DNA of 33,603 nucleotides from Lawsonibacter sp. GTDB lineage: Bacteria; Bacillota; Clostridia; Oscillospirales; Oscillospiraceae. Below the pieces are notes generated by a model. The model was not told the DNA's origin and made no database searches. It saw nothing but the letters and a program-made list of their open reading frames with translations. Position 1 is the first letter of the stretch. Each line of letters starts with the position of its first letter. The position numbers were made by a program, and so were the translations under genes. Below, piece after piece: positions 7,145-15,113 of the stretch. Location: the NCBI GenBank assembly GCA_022799835.1, contig JAAWPF010000003.1:1-33603 (forward strand), written 5' to 3'.

Positions 7145-8416
7145 ATGTCAGAAATCAGCAAAATGCTGCAGGAATACCGGATTCCAAAAGTCACGAAAGT
7201 ACGGCAGACCTTCAATCAGGATGTGCTGGAGGACCTGGAGGGCGTGCTGCGCGGCGGTCTGGAAGAGACCTGCGCGCCCATCTCCCCCGGCGCCCGCATT
7301 GCCATCACCTGCGGAAGCCGAGGCATTGACCAGTACGCCGCCATCATCAAGACTGTGGTGCGGTACGTCAAAGACAAGGGAGGAAATCCCTTCCTGGTTC
7401 CCGCTATGGGCAGCCACGGCGGCGCCACCGCCGCCGGCCAGGAGGAGGTCCTCCGCCGCTACGGGATCACCGAGGAGTCCGTGGGCGCCCCGGTGGTCTC
7501 CTCCATGGAGGTCGTCCAGATCGGCACCACCAACAAGGGCCTGCCCGTGTACATCGACAAAAACGCCTATGAGGCCGACGGGATCATCCTGGTCAACCGG
7601 GTCAAGCCCCACACCTCCTTCCGCGGGAAGTATGAGAGCGGCCTGGTGAAGATGCTGGCCATCGGCCTGGCCAAGCAGAAGGGAGCGGAGATGACCCACT
7701 TCCTGCGCTTTGAGAACATGGCAGAGAACATTGTCGCTGTGGGCACCATCGGCCTGGAGACGCTGAACATCCTGTGCGGCGTGTGCACCATCGAAAACGG
7801 TTATAACCATGTGGCGGAGCTCCATGTCCTGCGCAGGGACGAGATCCTGGACAAGGAGCCCGGTTATCTGCAGGCCGCCTGGAAGCGGATGCCCCGCATC
7901 GCCCTGGACACCATCGACGTGCTGGTGGTCAGCGAGATCGGCAAGGAGATCAGCGGCTGCGGCATGGACACCAACATCATCGGCCGCTACCACACCCGCG
8001 CCGCCTCCGGCGGACCGGAGACCATCAAGCTGGGTGTCCTCAACGTGACAGAGAAGTCGGAGGGCAACGCCAACGGCATGGGTCTGGCCGACTTTATGCC
8101 CCGCCATATGTATGACGCTGTTGACTTTGAGGCCAGCTACATCAATACCCTCACCTCAACGGAGCCCAACAGCACCCGGATTCCCATGGTCCTGGCCAAT
8201 GATAAAGAAGTATTCCAGGCCTGTATCAAGCTGTGCGGGCAGGTGGACCCGGCAAATATCCGTATGGTTATTATCCGCAGTACCAAATATCTGGATGAGG
8301 TGTATATGTCAAAAGCTGCGGTGGAGGCAGCCGTAATGCCCGTGGAACCAATGAGCGGGTATCAGGATGTTCCCTTCGATGAAGACGGAAACCTGGTGCT
8401 GTTCTCCGGGCATTAA
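7145..8416 (+). CDS. LarA-N (DUF2088)-type protein, lactate-racemase-like, function unassigned
   Basis: 423 residues from the ATG at 7145, chosen for GAAGGGAGAG just upstream; the frame is open further but nothing supports an earlier start. The family hallmarks are ITCGSRGI (residues 54-61), VPAMGSHGG (85-93), SSMEVVQIG, NRVKPHTSFRG (151-161) and ESGLVKML (164-171). The fold is that of the N-terminal lactate racemase domain, but it lacks the His-rich nickel-pincer segment pattern expected of LarA, and no larB, larC or larE maturation genes are nearby. It is therefore unlikely to be a proven lactate racemase. It may racemise or otherwise act on a hydroxy acid brought in by the TctABC transporter encoded directly downstream. 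The family call is firm; activity is inference. Confidence 0.82.
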   Translation: MSEISKMLQEYRIPKVTKVRQTFNQDVLEDLEGVLRGGLEETCAPISPGARIAITCGSRGIDQYAAIIKTVVRYVKDKGGNPFLVPAMGSHGGATAAGQEEVLRRYGITEESVGAPVVSSMEVVQIGTTNKGLPVYIDKNAYEADGIILVNRVKPHTSFRGKYESGLVKMLAIGLAKQKGAEMTHFLRFENMAENIVAVGTIGLETLNILCGVCTIENGYNHVAELHVLRRDEILDKEPGYLQAAWKRMPRIALDTIDVLVVSEIGKEISGCGMDTNIIGRYHTRAASGGPETIKLGVLNVTEKSEGNANGMGLADFMPRHMYDAVDFEASYINTLTSTEPNSTRIPMVLANDKEVFQACIKLCGQVDPANIRMVIIRSTKYLDEVYMSKAAVEAAVMPVEPMSGYQDVPFDEDGNLVLFSGH

Positions 8417-8529
8417 ATTCTCCGCCCGCAGTTTTAGAACAAGGGAAGGAGGAAGCGTCCTAATCAGACGAAAAACAGATTGGAAAACGTATCATTGTAC
8501 CTAGTTGATTAAGGAGGGATAAGCTCTAT

Positions 8530-8976
8530 ATGGAAAGAACAAGATTACAAGATCTTGTAATTGGCTTAGTTGTATTGGGCGTCGGCATCTTCGGCATTGT
8601 AAATGCCCTTAGCATGCCCGAGGGAACCAAGCCCTATACACTGGTGGTCACAATTATCTTCACAGCTCTTGGCGCGCTGCTGACAGGGCGCTCCATATAC
8701 TACCGCAAAACCCCCAGCCACGACTCCAACGTGGTCCATGCCAAGGAAATGCTGAACCCCATGGTCGCTTTTCTTATGGTGCTGGCCTACGTGCTTCTGC
8801 TGAATGTGGTGGGCTTCTTTGTCACCAGCGCGCTGTTCATGTTTATCATGATGGCCTGGATGGGCTACAAAAAGATCTGGGTCATGCTTCTGACCATCGC
8901 GCTTATGCTGGGCTTCATATATGCGCTCTTTGTCTGGCAGCTCCATGTTATGCTCCCCAGCGGGTTCCTGTTTTGA
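8530..8976 (+). CDS. tctB: Tripartite tricarboxylate transporter small membrane subunit TctB
   Basis: 148 residues with four hydrophobic segments (about 8-26, 38-55, 76-106 and 113-140), matching the TctB family in length and topology: short cytoplasmic N-terminus, first helix pair, polar loop, then a helical hairpin around MVAFLMVLAYVLLLNVVGFF. It forms the small membrane part of a secondary, binding-protein-dependent carboxylate importer. AAGGAGGGA lies 10 bases before the ATG. It sits 16 bases before tctA. The 113-base gap from the LarA-like gene has no good promoter or terminator, so one message probably carries both. Confidence 0.9.
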   Translation: MERTRLQDLVIGLVVLGVGIFGIVNALSMPEGTKPYTLVVTIIFTALGALLTGRSIYYRKTPSHDSNVVHAKEMLNPMVAFLMVLAYVLLLNVVGFFVTSALFMFIMMAWMGYKKIWVMLLTIALMLGFIYALFVWQLHVMLPSGFLF

Positions 8977-8992
8977 GAGAGGGGGATAAGAA

Positions 8993-10525
8993 ATGGAAGC
9001 TTTAATAAGCAGTTTTGTCAACCTGTTTGCCCCTGATACGCTGATCGCCTTGATGGTCGGCGTGTGCGGCGGCATGGTAATCGGCGCCCTGCCCGGGCTG
9101 AGCGCTACTATGGGTATCGCCCTTTTGATTCCTGTGACCTACGGTATGAACCCCGCAGCCGCGCTGACCATGCTGGCGGCCATCTACACCTCCGCCATCT
9201 ATGGCGGCTCAATCTCCGCTATTCTGATTCACACCCCCGGCACCCCCAGTTCAGCCGCCACCTGTCTGGACGGCTACCCCATGACCCAGAAGGGCGAGGC
9301 GCTTCACGCCATTGGCCTGTCCACCGTCTCGTCCTGTATCGGCGGCTTCCTCAGCGCCATCGCGCTGCTGATTATCGCCCCGCTGCTGGCCAAGGTCTCC
9401 CTGGCCTTCAGTTCCTCAGAGTATTTCCTCATCGCCATCTTTGGCCTGACCCTGATTGCCAGCCTGGCGGGTAAATCCGTGATCAAGGGCCTGATTGCCG
9501 GCGCCATCGGTCTGATGGCCGGCCTGATTGGTATGTCCCCCGACGCTTACGCCCGGTTCACCTTCAAAATGCCCGCGCTGCTGGGCGGCATCTCCCTGAT
9601 TCCGGCAATGATCGGCCTGTTCTCTATCTCCCAGGTCATGATCCAGGCGGAAGAGCGGGGCCTGGGCCACTCCACCGTGAAGGAGGAAGCCAAGATCCAG
9701 GGCCATTTCCTGCCCCCCCTGAAGGAGTTCCTGGGCCTGCTGCCCCTGATTCTGAAGTGCTCTGTTGTGGGTATCTTGGTAGGCATCCTCCCCGGCGCGG
9801 GCGGTGATATCGCCTCCTGGGTAGGCCTGAATATGGCCAAGGGCAGCTCCAAGACCCCCCAGCTCTTCGGTACCGGCCATCCCGAGGGCATCGCCGCCCC
9901 CGAGGCAGCCAACAACGCCGTCACCGGCGGCGCCCTGATCCCCCTGCTGACCCTGGGTATTCCGGGCAGCTCTACCGCGGCGGTGCTGCTGGGCGGCCTG
10001 ACTATCCACGGCCTCCAGCCTGGCTATCAGCTCTTTGACAAGTATGCCGACGTCACCTATGCCGTAATTCTGGGCTTCCTGGCGGCCAACATCATCATGG
10101 GCCTGGTAGGCTGGGCTGTGGGCCGCTACGTGGTCAAGGTCTCCAAGGTGCCCCTGCCCCTGCTCATCCCCTGCATCACCGTGTTCTCCATCCTAGGCTC
10201 CTACGCGGCCAGCCAGAACATGACTGACGTCTATGTGGCGGTCGTGTTCGGTATGATCGGCTATCTGATGCGCAAGTACGGCGTGCCCCCCGCACCTGTG
10301 GTGCTGGGCCTGATTTTGGGCCCCATGGCGGACAACCACTTCTATCAGGCCAGCCGCATGGCTAACGGCGTGCCCCTGGTGAACTACATGCTCAGCCGCC
10401 CCATCAGTGTGGGCATTATGGTCCTCATCGTGCTGGCCCTGTTCGCTCCGGTCATCTCCAAGGTGATCGCCAAGAAGTACCAGGCCAAGTTTGGCGATGT
10501 GGGCGAGTCCGCCGAGGATGTGTAA
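8993..10525 (+). CDS. tctA: Tripartite tricarboxylate transporter large permease TctA
   Basis: 510 residues, the normal size of the TctA permease, with about twelve membrane helices and the internal two-fold repeat. Family signatures are visible in both halves: VIGALPGLSATMGIALLIP near the start and VGILPGAGGDIASWVG in the middle, with GTPSSAAT and GIPGSSTAAVLLGG as matching loops. It moves a (tri)carboxylate or similar acid using a cation gradient, taking it from the TctC lipoprotein. GAGGGGGAT lies just before the ATG. The substrate cannot be predicted from the permease. Confidence 0.95.
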   Translation: MEALISSFVNLFAPDTLIALMVGVCGGMVIGALPGLSATMGIALLIPVTYGMNPAAALTMLAAIYTSAIYGGSISAILIHTPGTPSSAATCLDGYPMTQKGEALHAIGLSTVSSCIGGFLSAIALLIIAPLLAKVSLAFSSSEYFLIAIFGLTLIASLAGKSVIKGLIAGAIGLMAGLIGMSPDAYARFTFKMPALLGGISLIPAMIGLFSISQVMIQAEERGLGHSTVKEEAKIQGHFLPPLKEFLGLLPLILKCSVVGILVGILPGAGGDIASWVGLNMAKGSSKTPQLFGTGHPEGIAAPEAANNAVTGGALIPLLTLGIPGSSTAAVLLGGLTIHGLQPGYQLFDKYADVTYAVILGFLAANIIMGLVGWAVGRYVVKVSKVPLPLLIPCITVFSILGSYAASQNMTDVYVAVVFGMIGYLMRKYGVPPAPVVLGLILGPMADNHFYQASRMANGVPLVNYMLSRPISVGIMVLIVLALFAPVISKVIAKKYQAKFGDVGESAEDV

Positions 10526-10536
10526 TCCCCGCTCAG

Positions 10537-10578
10537 CTTATAACGGAGATGGGGCCTCCGGTCCCGCCGTGTTATAAG
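10537..10578 (+). other. Two-tier intercistronic stem-loop between tctA and tctC
   Basis: Outer arms CTTATAAC (10537-10544) and GTTATAAG (10571-10578). An inner stem GGGGCC (10551-10556) pairs with GGTCCC (10560-10565) through one G-U pair. No T-run follows, so it is not a terminator. An RNA-stability or processing element that raises binding-protein output relative to the permease is the likely role, by analogy with other transporter operons. Confidence 0.5.
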
Positions 10579-10614
10579 GAACCTATCCACAATACATTTA
10601 TGGAGGTAAGCGTA

Positions 10615-11682
10615 ATGAAAATGAAGCGAATTCTGGCTGTCGCCCTCAGTGCCTGCATGGCTCTGACCATGTTGGCCTCCTGCGGCAACAACGGCAAGCA
10701 GCCCAACAGCGGCAACAATAGCAACACTTCCGCCAACAACAGCACCCAGCAGCCTGGCTCCGCCAGCACCCCCAAGACCATCGACTGGCCCAAGCAGGGC
10801 ATCAGCATCATCTGCCCCTTTAAGGCAGGCGGCGGCATGGATCTGTCCACCCGTCTGACCGCCAAGTACCTGGAGAAGTATCTGGGCGTCACCGTCACCG
10901 TCAACAACGTGGAGGGCGGCAACTCCTGGACCGGCTGGACCCAGGTAGCTCAGGCCAAGGGCGACGGCTATACTTTGGGCTTCGCCAACTACCCCGCTCA
11001 GGTCGCTGGCTACCTGAACCCCTCCGCCGGCATCCCCTTCACCTATAAGGACTTCGCCAGCATCGCCAACGTGGTCTCTGACCCTAACATCCTGGTTGTC
11101 TCCGCCAACCACAGCGACATCCAGACCGCTCAGGAGTTTATAGAGTACGCCAAGAACAACAGTATCGTTCTGGGTACCGGCGGCGGCGCCGGCTGCGATG
11201 ACGACGTGACCATCGCCAAGATCAACGACCAGCTGGGCCTGTCCATTGAGTCCGGCCGCAATGCCTCCACTGCCGAGTCCAAGGCCGCCATGCTGGGCGG
11301 ACACATCGCCGGCGTTATCGCCAACGTGTCCGAGTACTATGGCCTGGTGGACTCCACCGGCGACGACGCCATCCGCATCCTGTGCATCTTCTCCGACAAG
11401 CGCAACGACTTCCTTCCCGATGTCCCCACCTGGACCGAGTGCGGCTACGACGAGATCATCGGCGGCTCTGACCGCGGTCTGATCGGCCCTGCCAACCTGG
11501 ATCCCGACGTGAAGGCTCTGCTGATCGACACTTTGAAGCAGATTGAGCAGGACCCCGACTTCCAGGCTGACGCTGTCACCCAGGGTATGAGCATCGGCAT
11601 GAAGTACGGCGATGACTTCGAGGCATTCATCGCTGACACCGAGGCTACCATGACCGAGATGAAGCCCCTGTTCGGCTGGTAA
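10615..11682 (+). CDS. tctC: Tripartite tricarboxylate transporter substrate-binding lipoprotein (TctC/Bug family)
   Basis: 355 residues from the ATG at 10615, preceded by GGAGG at 10602-10606; an upstream in-frame ATG at 10549 would bury the signal peptide. The lipoprotein signal peptide ends with the lipobox LASC (Cys23), and a Ser/Asn/Gln-rich linker follows (residues 24-50). The binding domain has the Bug-family signatures PFKAGGGMDLSTR, VNNVEGG and GDGYTLGFANYP, matching the ligand-carboxylate loops of TctC proteins. It captures the substrate outside the membrane and passes it to TctA/TctB. A clear terminator follows. Heavy use of one codon per amino acid suggests strong expression. Confidence 0.94.
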   Translation: MKMKRILAVALSACMALTMLASCGNNGKQPNSGNNSNTSANNSTQQPGSASTPKTIDWPKQGISIICPFKAGGGMDLSTRLTAKYLEKYLGVTVTVNNVEGGNSWTGWTQVAQAKGDGYTLGFANYPAQVAGYLNPSAGIPFTYKDFASIANVVSDPNILVVSANHSDIQTAQEFIEYAKNNSIVLGTGGGAGCDDDVTIAKINDQLGLSIESGRNASTAESKAAMLGGHIAGVIANVSEYYGLVDSTGDDAIRILCIFSDKRNDFLPDVPTWTECGYDEIIGGSDRGLIGPANLDPDVKALLIDTLKQIEQDPDFQADAVTQGMSIGMKYGDDFEAFIADTEATMTEMKPLFGW

Positions 11683-11707
11683 TTCAAAATCCCTGTCAAA
11701 CACTTTT

Positions 11708-11741
11708 GGGAGTTCCGGAATATTCCCGGAACTCCCTTTTT
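11708..11741 (+). terminator. Intrinsic terminator after tctC
   Basis: GGGAGTTCCGG (11708-11718) and CCGGAACTCCC (11726-11736) form a perfect 11-bp stem with a 7-base loop, followed by TTTTT. It ends the LarA-like/tct unit. Confidence 0.93.
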
Positions 11742-11764
11742 ATTCGTAAAACTGTGCAGATTGC

Positions 11765-11793
11765 TTGAAAAGCAGAGTCCTGCATGGTATAAT
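11765..11793 (+). promoter_or_regulatory. Sigma-A promoter for the UxaA-type dehydratase genes
   Basis: TTGAAA (11765-11770), 17 bases, then TATAAT (11788-11793) with the extended -10 TGG directly before it. It lies just after the tctC terminator, so the dehydratase pair forms its own transcription unit with a leader of about 65 bases. Confidence 0.75.
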
Positions 11794-11863
11794 TGCGGCA
11801 GAGTTTCTATTACTGCGGCGCAAAGCCGGGAGAGGAGCGACAATCTTGCTTCGGAGAAGTCTT

Positions 11864-12115
11864 ATGATTAACCCCGCGGACTCAGTGGCAATGGTGCTGG
11901 AGGACGCCAAAAAGGGCGACACCATCCAGACGCCTGGGGGGGAAATCACCCTGCTGGAGGACATTGAGTTTGCCCACAAGGTCAGCCTTGTGGAGCTGGC
12001 GGAGGGACAGCCCGTCATCAAGTACGGGGAAGAAATCGGTTATATGCTGTGCCCCGCGCCCGCGGGGACGTGGATTCATGACCACAACATGGGCTGTGAA
12101 CGGGGGAAGAAATAA
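11864..12115 (+). CDS. UxaA-family dehydratase/lyase small subunit (SAF domain)
   Basis: 83 residues. A SAF-type beta-clip domain like the N-terminal part of altronate and galactarate dehydratases and the SuyA subunit of sulfolactate sulfo-lyase. The motif HKVSLVELAEGQPVIKYGE followed by IGYMLCPAPAGTWIHDHNM is diagnostic; the terminal IHDHN is the conserved His region. The ATG at 11864 has GGAGAAG upstream. An in-frame TTG at 11846, behind AGAGGAG, is a credible longer start. The large subunit begins at the base after the stop codon, so the two are translationally linked and form one enzyme. Splitting into two chains is common in Firmicutes. Which hydroxy or sugar acid it dehydrates is unknown. 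Confidence 0.87.
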   Translation: MINPADSVAMVLEDAKKGDTIQTPGGEITLLEDIEFAHKVSLVELAEGQPVIKYGEEIGYMLCPAPAGTWIHDHNMGCERGKK

Positions 12116-13348
12116 ATGGAACAGACTTTTATGGGTTATCGCCGGCCTGACGGGTCGGTGGGCGTGCGCAACCATCTGATTATCATTCCGTCTGTGTTCT
12201 GCGCCAATACAACGGTGGAAAAAATCGCGGCCCAGGTCCCTGGCGCCATCCCCATGCCCCACGCGGTGGGCTGCGCCCAGGTGGGCATGGACCTGGAGCT
12301 GACCGCCCGGACCCTCACCGCCATGGCCTGCCACCCCAACGTGGGCGCCGCGGTGGTAGTCAGCCTGGGCTGTGAGCGCTTCGACCCCCAGGAGATGGTG
12401 GAGGCGGCCAAGGCCATCGGCAAACCGCTGCACCTGTTTGTCATTCAGGAGGAGGGGGGCACCACCAGGACCATCGAAAAGGCCTCGGCCTGTGCCCGCC
12501 AGCTTCAGAAGGAGCTGGACCGGATGGAGCGGACCCCCTGCCCCGTTTCCGAGCTGTTCATCGCCACAAAGTGCGGCGGCACCGACGCTACCAGCGGCCT
12601 GGCCGCCAACCCGGCGGTGGGCAGTATGGTGGACGCGGTGGTAGCAGCCGGCGGCAGCGCCATCCTCTCTGAGTGCAACGAGCTGCTGGGCACCGAGGAC
12701 CTGCTGGCCAAGCGGGCGGTGAACAAGGAAGTGGCAGACAAGATCTACGATGCCATCTACGGCATTGAGGACCTGCTGCGCAGCGGCCTGGACCCCACCC
12801 TCCCCGACAAGCGCAACCATCTGATCTCTCGCGGCAATTTCGCCGGCGGCGTGAGCAGCATTGTGGAGAAGGCTCTGGGGGGCGTCCACAAGTCGGGTAC
12901 CTCCCCCATTGTGGATGTCATCGAATATGCGGCGCCCCCCCAGCCAGGGAAGAGGGGGCTGTTCCTGATGAACTACGAGAGCCACGACGGCGAGGTGGTT
13001 ACCGGCGAGATCGGCTGCGGCGCCCAGATGGTGGCCTTTACCACCGGGCGGGGCAACCCCACCGGCCACCCCATCGCGCCCATTATTAAGATTACCGGCA
13101 ACCCCCAGACCTACCAGCACATGGAAGAGAACTTCGACTTTGACGCCAGCCCCATCATCACCCAAGGCAAGACCATTGAGGAGATGGGCCAGGCCCTGCT
13201 GGACCTGGTGGTCCGGGTGGCCAGCGGGGAGCTGACCTCCGCGGAGCGCCTCGGCGGCCGTGAGCTGTTCTGTGTGGGCCGCCGCCACGGCTGCCGGCGC
13301 AAGAGCCGAGAGGAGCTGCGGGCCGGCCACGACTGCTGCGGGTTCTGA
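12116..13348 (+). CDS. UxaA-family dehydratase/lyase large subunit (altronate/galactarate dehydratase-like)
   Basis: 410 residues matching the catalytic part of altronate/galactarate dehydratases and SuyB. Visible marks are the start YRRPDGSVGVRNH (residues 8-20), PMPHAVGC (47-53) with the conserved His and Cys, KCGGTDATSG around residues 152-162, SECNELLG, and GEIGCGAQMVAFTTGRGNP near residue 300. The cluster of conserved Cys/His fits iron or Fe-S-dependent elimination. The short Arg/Cys-rich end (GRRHGCRRKSREE) is unusual. Start alternatives are the ATG at 12116, abutting the small-subunit stop, or the ATG at 12131, nearer the family start. With the downstream FAH-type enzyme and dehydrogenase it fits a route from a 2,3-dihydroxy acid to a 2-keto-3-deoxy acid. 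Exact substrate unassigned. Confidence 0.87.
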   Translation: MEQTFMGYRRPDGSVGVRNHLIIIPSVFCANTTVEKIAAQVPGAIPMPHAVGCAQVGMDLELTARTLTAMACHPNVGAAVVVSLGCERFDPQEMVEAAKAIGKPLHLFVIQEEGGTTRTIEKASACARQLQKELDRMERTPCPVSELFIATKCGGTDATSGLAANPAVGSMVDAVVAAGGSAILSECNELLGTEDLLAKRAVNKEVADKIYDAIYGIEDLLRSGLDPTLPDKRNHLISRGNFAGGVSSIVEKALGGVHKSGTSPIVDVIEYAAPPQPGKRGLFLMNYESHDGEVVTGEIGCGAQMVAFTTGRGNPTGHPIAPIIKITGNPQTYQHMEENFDFDASPIITQGKTIEEMGQALLDLVVRVASGELTSAERLGGRELFCVGRRHGCRRKSREELRAGHDCCGF

Positions 13349-13407
13349 CCGACCGCTCCCAGAACCGGGGAACCCCAGTCATACTCAAAACAGAGAGGTT
13401 TGTCCCC

Positions 13408-13944
13408 ATGAAATTTCTGAACAAGACCATCTACAACCGGAAGGCCCTGGAAAAGCTGAACCTGACCGTCAACTGGGCTCTTACCGGCCGCTCCAAGCCG
13501 CTGATTCGGGTGCTGGGCATGATGATCCCCCTGGCCATCTTTGGAAGCGGTCTCTACCTCTTTCGGGAACACGGGATGATCCCCATTGCCGTGGCCGAGC
13601 TGGCGCTGGGTACATTTTTACTGCTGTGGATGCCTTTCTACCACCGGTTTCAGGCCTGGGCCGCCTCCAAGCTGATGCTGAAGGGGAACCCGGAGTATAC
13701 CCTGGACTTCAATGAGAAGGGGTATACTGTCTCCAGCACCACGGCCTATGGCGCCGCCACCGACCGCGCCGACTACAGCACCCTTTGGAAGCTGTGTGAG
13801 ACCCGGGAGTATTTTATTCTCCTTCTAAATAAGCACACCGGATATATCATGGACAAGGACGGCTTTGTCCAGGGCAGCGCCGGGGAGTTCCGCCAATTCC
13901 TGGCCGGGGAGACGGGACTGGCATTTCAGTATTTCGACCTTTGA
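13408..13944 (+). CDS. YcxB-like membrane protein
   Basis: 178 residues with two adjacent membrane helices (about 33-52 and 57-75) followed by a soluble domain with the YcxB-like pattern: LDFNEKGYTVSSTTA, a DYSTLWKLCETREYFILLLN core and a final MDKDGF loop. YcxB-family proteins are common in Firmicutes and have no established function; the soluble part resembles a small PH-like beta domain. AGAGAGG lies upstream of the ATG. It follows the dehydratase by 59 bases and may share its message, but nothing ties it to the pathway. Its 3' end overlaps the convergent LysR gene by 19 bases. Confidence 0.75.
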   Translation: MKFLNKTIYNRKALEKLNLTVNWALTGRSKPLIRVLGMMIPLAIFGSGLYLFREHGMIPIAVAELALGTFLLLWMPFYHRFQAWAASKLMLKGNPEYTLDFNEKGYTVSSTTAYGAATDRADYSTLWKLCETREYFILLLNKHTGYIMDKDGFVQGSAGEFRQFLAGETGLAFQYFDL

Positions 13945-14897
13945 CCGAGCGGCTGCTGACCCGCCGGAATGGCCTGGTCCCGCCGGGCGGTTCCGGCGTA
14001 GTAGAGACGAATCTCCTCCATCAGCTGCTGGGCCAGGGGGGAGAGGTAAGCATTTGTTTTATAGAGCAGGGACAGCGGCAGGGCCAGCTCGGGCACCTGT
14101 AAATCAAAGGAGGTCAGGTTCTCCCCCAGGTCGTCCTGGAGGCCGGTCTCAATCATAAAGCAGAACCCCGTCCCGGCCGCCGCCAAGCGCAGGGCGGTAC
14201 GGTTGTTTGTGGTGTTCAGCTTGTTGGGGAAAGCCAGCTTGTTCTTCTCCAAAAAGTTGTCGATGTGCCGCCCCACCGTCAGATTGGGGTCCAGGGCCAG
14301 ATAGCGCTCGTGCTCCAGAAGGTGCAGGTCAATGGGCTGCCCTCTCTCGATGCTGCGGGTAAACTCCCGGGCGAGTGGATGCTCCCGGCGGAGCATGAGA
14401 AAGATGCGCTCTTCCATAACCGTCTCGCTGACGATCCCCTTGGGGATGCCCATGGGGCTGGTATTCATAACGGCAAAGTCCACCTTGCCATCCTCCAGCC
14501 GGGTAATCAGCTCGCTGACAGGAAACTCGTGCAGGTTGATCTGGGCGGTAGGGTTCTGTGCCAGAAACTCCGGCAGCAGCTGAGGCATGAGGATGGAGCC
14601 CCGCCAGGTGCCGATCCCCACGTCCACGCTCTGCAGGCGGTCGCTGTTCAGGTCCTCCAGCAGCTGCTGGTACATGAAGGAGGTACTCTCCAGATACCGC
14701 TGATAGATCCGCCCGGCATTGGTGAGGACCAGCGGCGTCTGGGAGCGGTCAAACAGGGGTCCCCCCAGCTCCTGCTCCAATTTTGAGAGGTGCTGGCTCA
14801 GGCTGGACTGGGTGATAAACAGCTTCTCCGCCGCCCGGGTGATATTCCGCTCCCTGGCGATGGTCAAAAAATAGGATGGATTCCGATTGATAAACAT
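13926..14897 (-). CDS. LysR-family transcriptional regulator
   Basis: 323 residues. The winged helix-turn-helix occupies about residues 3-62, with NITRAAEKLFITQSSLSQHL (19-38) as the recognition segment and LSKLEQELGGPLFDRS after it. The C-terminal periplasmic-binding-like effector domain follows from about residue 88. The start is the ATG at 14897, behind GAGGGGGGA. LysR regulators typically control the divergent gene, here the hydroxyacid dehydrogenase unit, and the intergenic region holds a fitting operator. The effector is probably a pathway acid. Convergent overlap with the YcxB-like gene is 19 bases. Confidence 0.94.
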   Translation of the reverse strand: MFINRNPSYFLTIARERNITRAAEKLFITQSSLSQHLSKLEQELGGPLFDRSQTPLVLTNAGRIYQRYLESTSFMYQQLLEDLNSDRLQSVDVGIGTWRGSILMPQLLPEFLAQNPTAQINLHEFPVSELITRLEDGKVDFAVMNTSPMGIPKGIVSETVMEERIFLMLRREHPLAREFTRSIERGQPIDLHLLEHERYLALDPNLTVGRHIDNFLEKNKLAFPNKLNTTNNRTALRLAAAGTGFCFMIETGLQDDLGENLTSFDLQVPELALPLSLLYKTNAYLSPLAQQLMEEIRLYYAGTARRDQAIPAGQQPLGQRSKY

Positions 14898-14924
14898 GGC
14901 GCGTCCCCCCTCGATATCCTTTTC

Positions 14925-14969
14925 AGTATACCACAGGCCTGTCCCCCGCCGCAATACGCAGCGGGGGAC
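14925..14969 (-). promoter_or_regulatory. Probable lysR promoter overlapping a 9-bp inverted repeat
   Basis: Minus-strand TATACT (14930-14925) with TTGCGG (14954-14949) 18 bases upstream. The -35 lies in the loop of a perfect inverted repeat, GTCCCCCGC (14941-14949) and GCGGGGGAC (14961-14969). This could be an autoregulatory site or a coincidental hairpin. Confidence 0.4.
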
Positions 14970-14993
14970 AATTTCAAATCAGCGCCCCAATTC

Positions 14994-15018
14994 CATTAGT
15001 TCACACTAATGATATAAT
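14994..15018 (+). promoter_or_regulatory. LysR-type operator overlapping the promoter of the hydroxyacid dehydrogenase unit
   Basis: The perfect dyad CATTAGTTCACACTAATG (14994-15011) has the LysR-type T-N11-A layout. It abuts TATAAT (15013-15018), a consensus -10 that lacks a good -35. Such a site next to -10, in front of a gene divergent from lysR, is the classic arrangement for this family. The start codon lies 96 bases downstream. Confidence 0.65.
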
Positions 15019-15113
15019 GGGCAATTTGGACCTTTACAGGCCGATTCAATTATGGTAATCTAATGGCACAAGGGAAAAATCTCACCAAACCATTTCTGAG
15101 AGGAGAAGTAGTG

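Noticed and set aside
7145-8416. Naming this gene larA (lactate racemase)
   Set aside because: Only the N-terminal family motifs match. Nickel-pincer ligands and maturation genes are not seen, so the specific activity is not supported.
12116-13348. Naming the dehydratase altronate dehydratase or sulfolactate sulfo-lyase
   Set aside because: The family is shared by several enzymes; no uronate isomerase or reductase genes (uxaC, uxaB) and no sulfolactate genes are nearby to decide.
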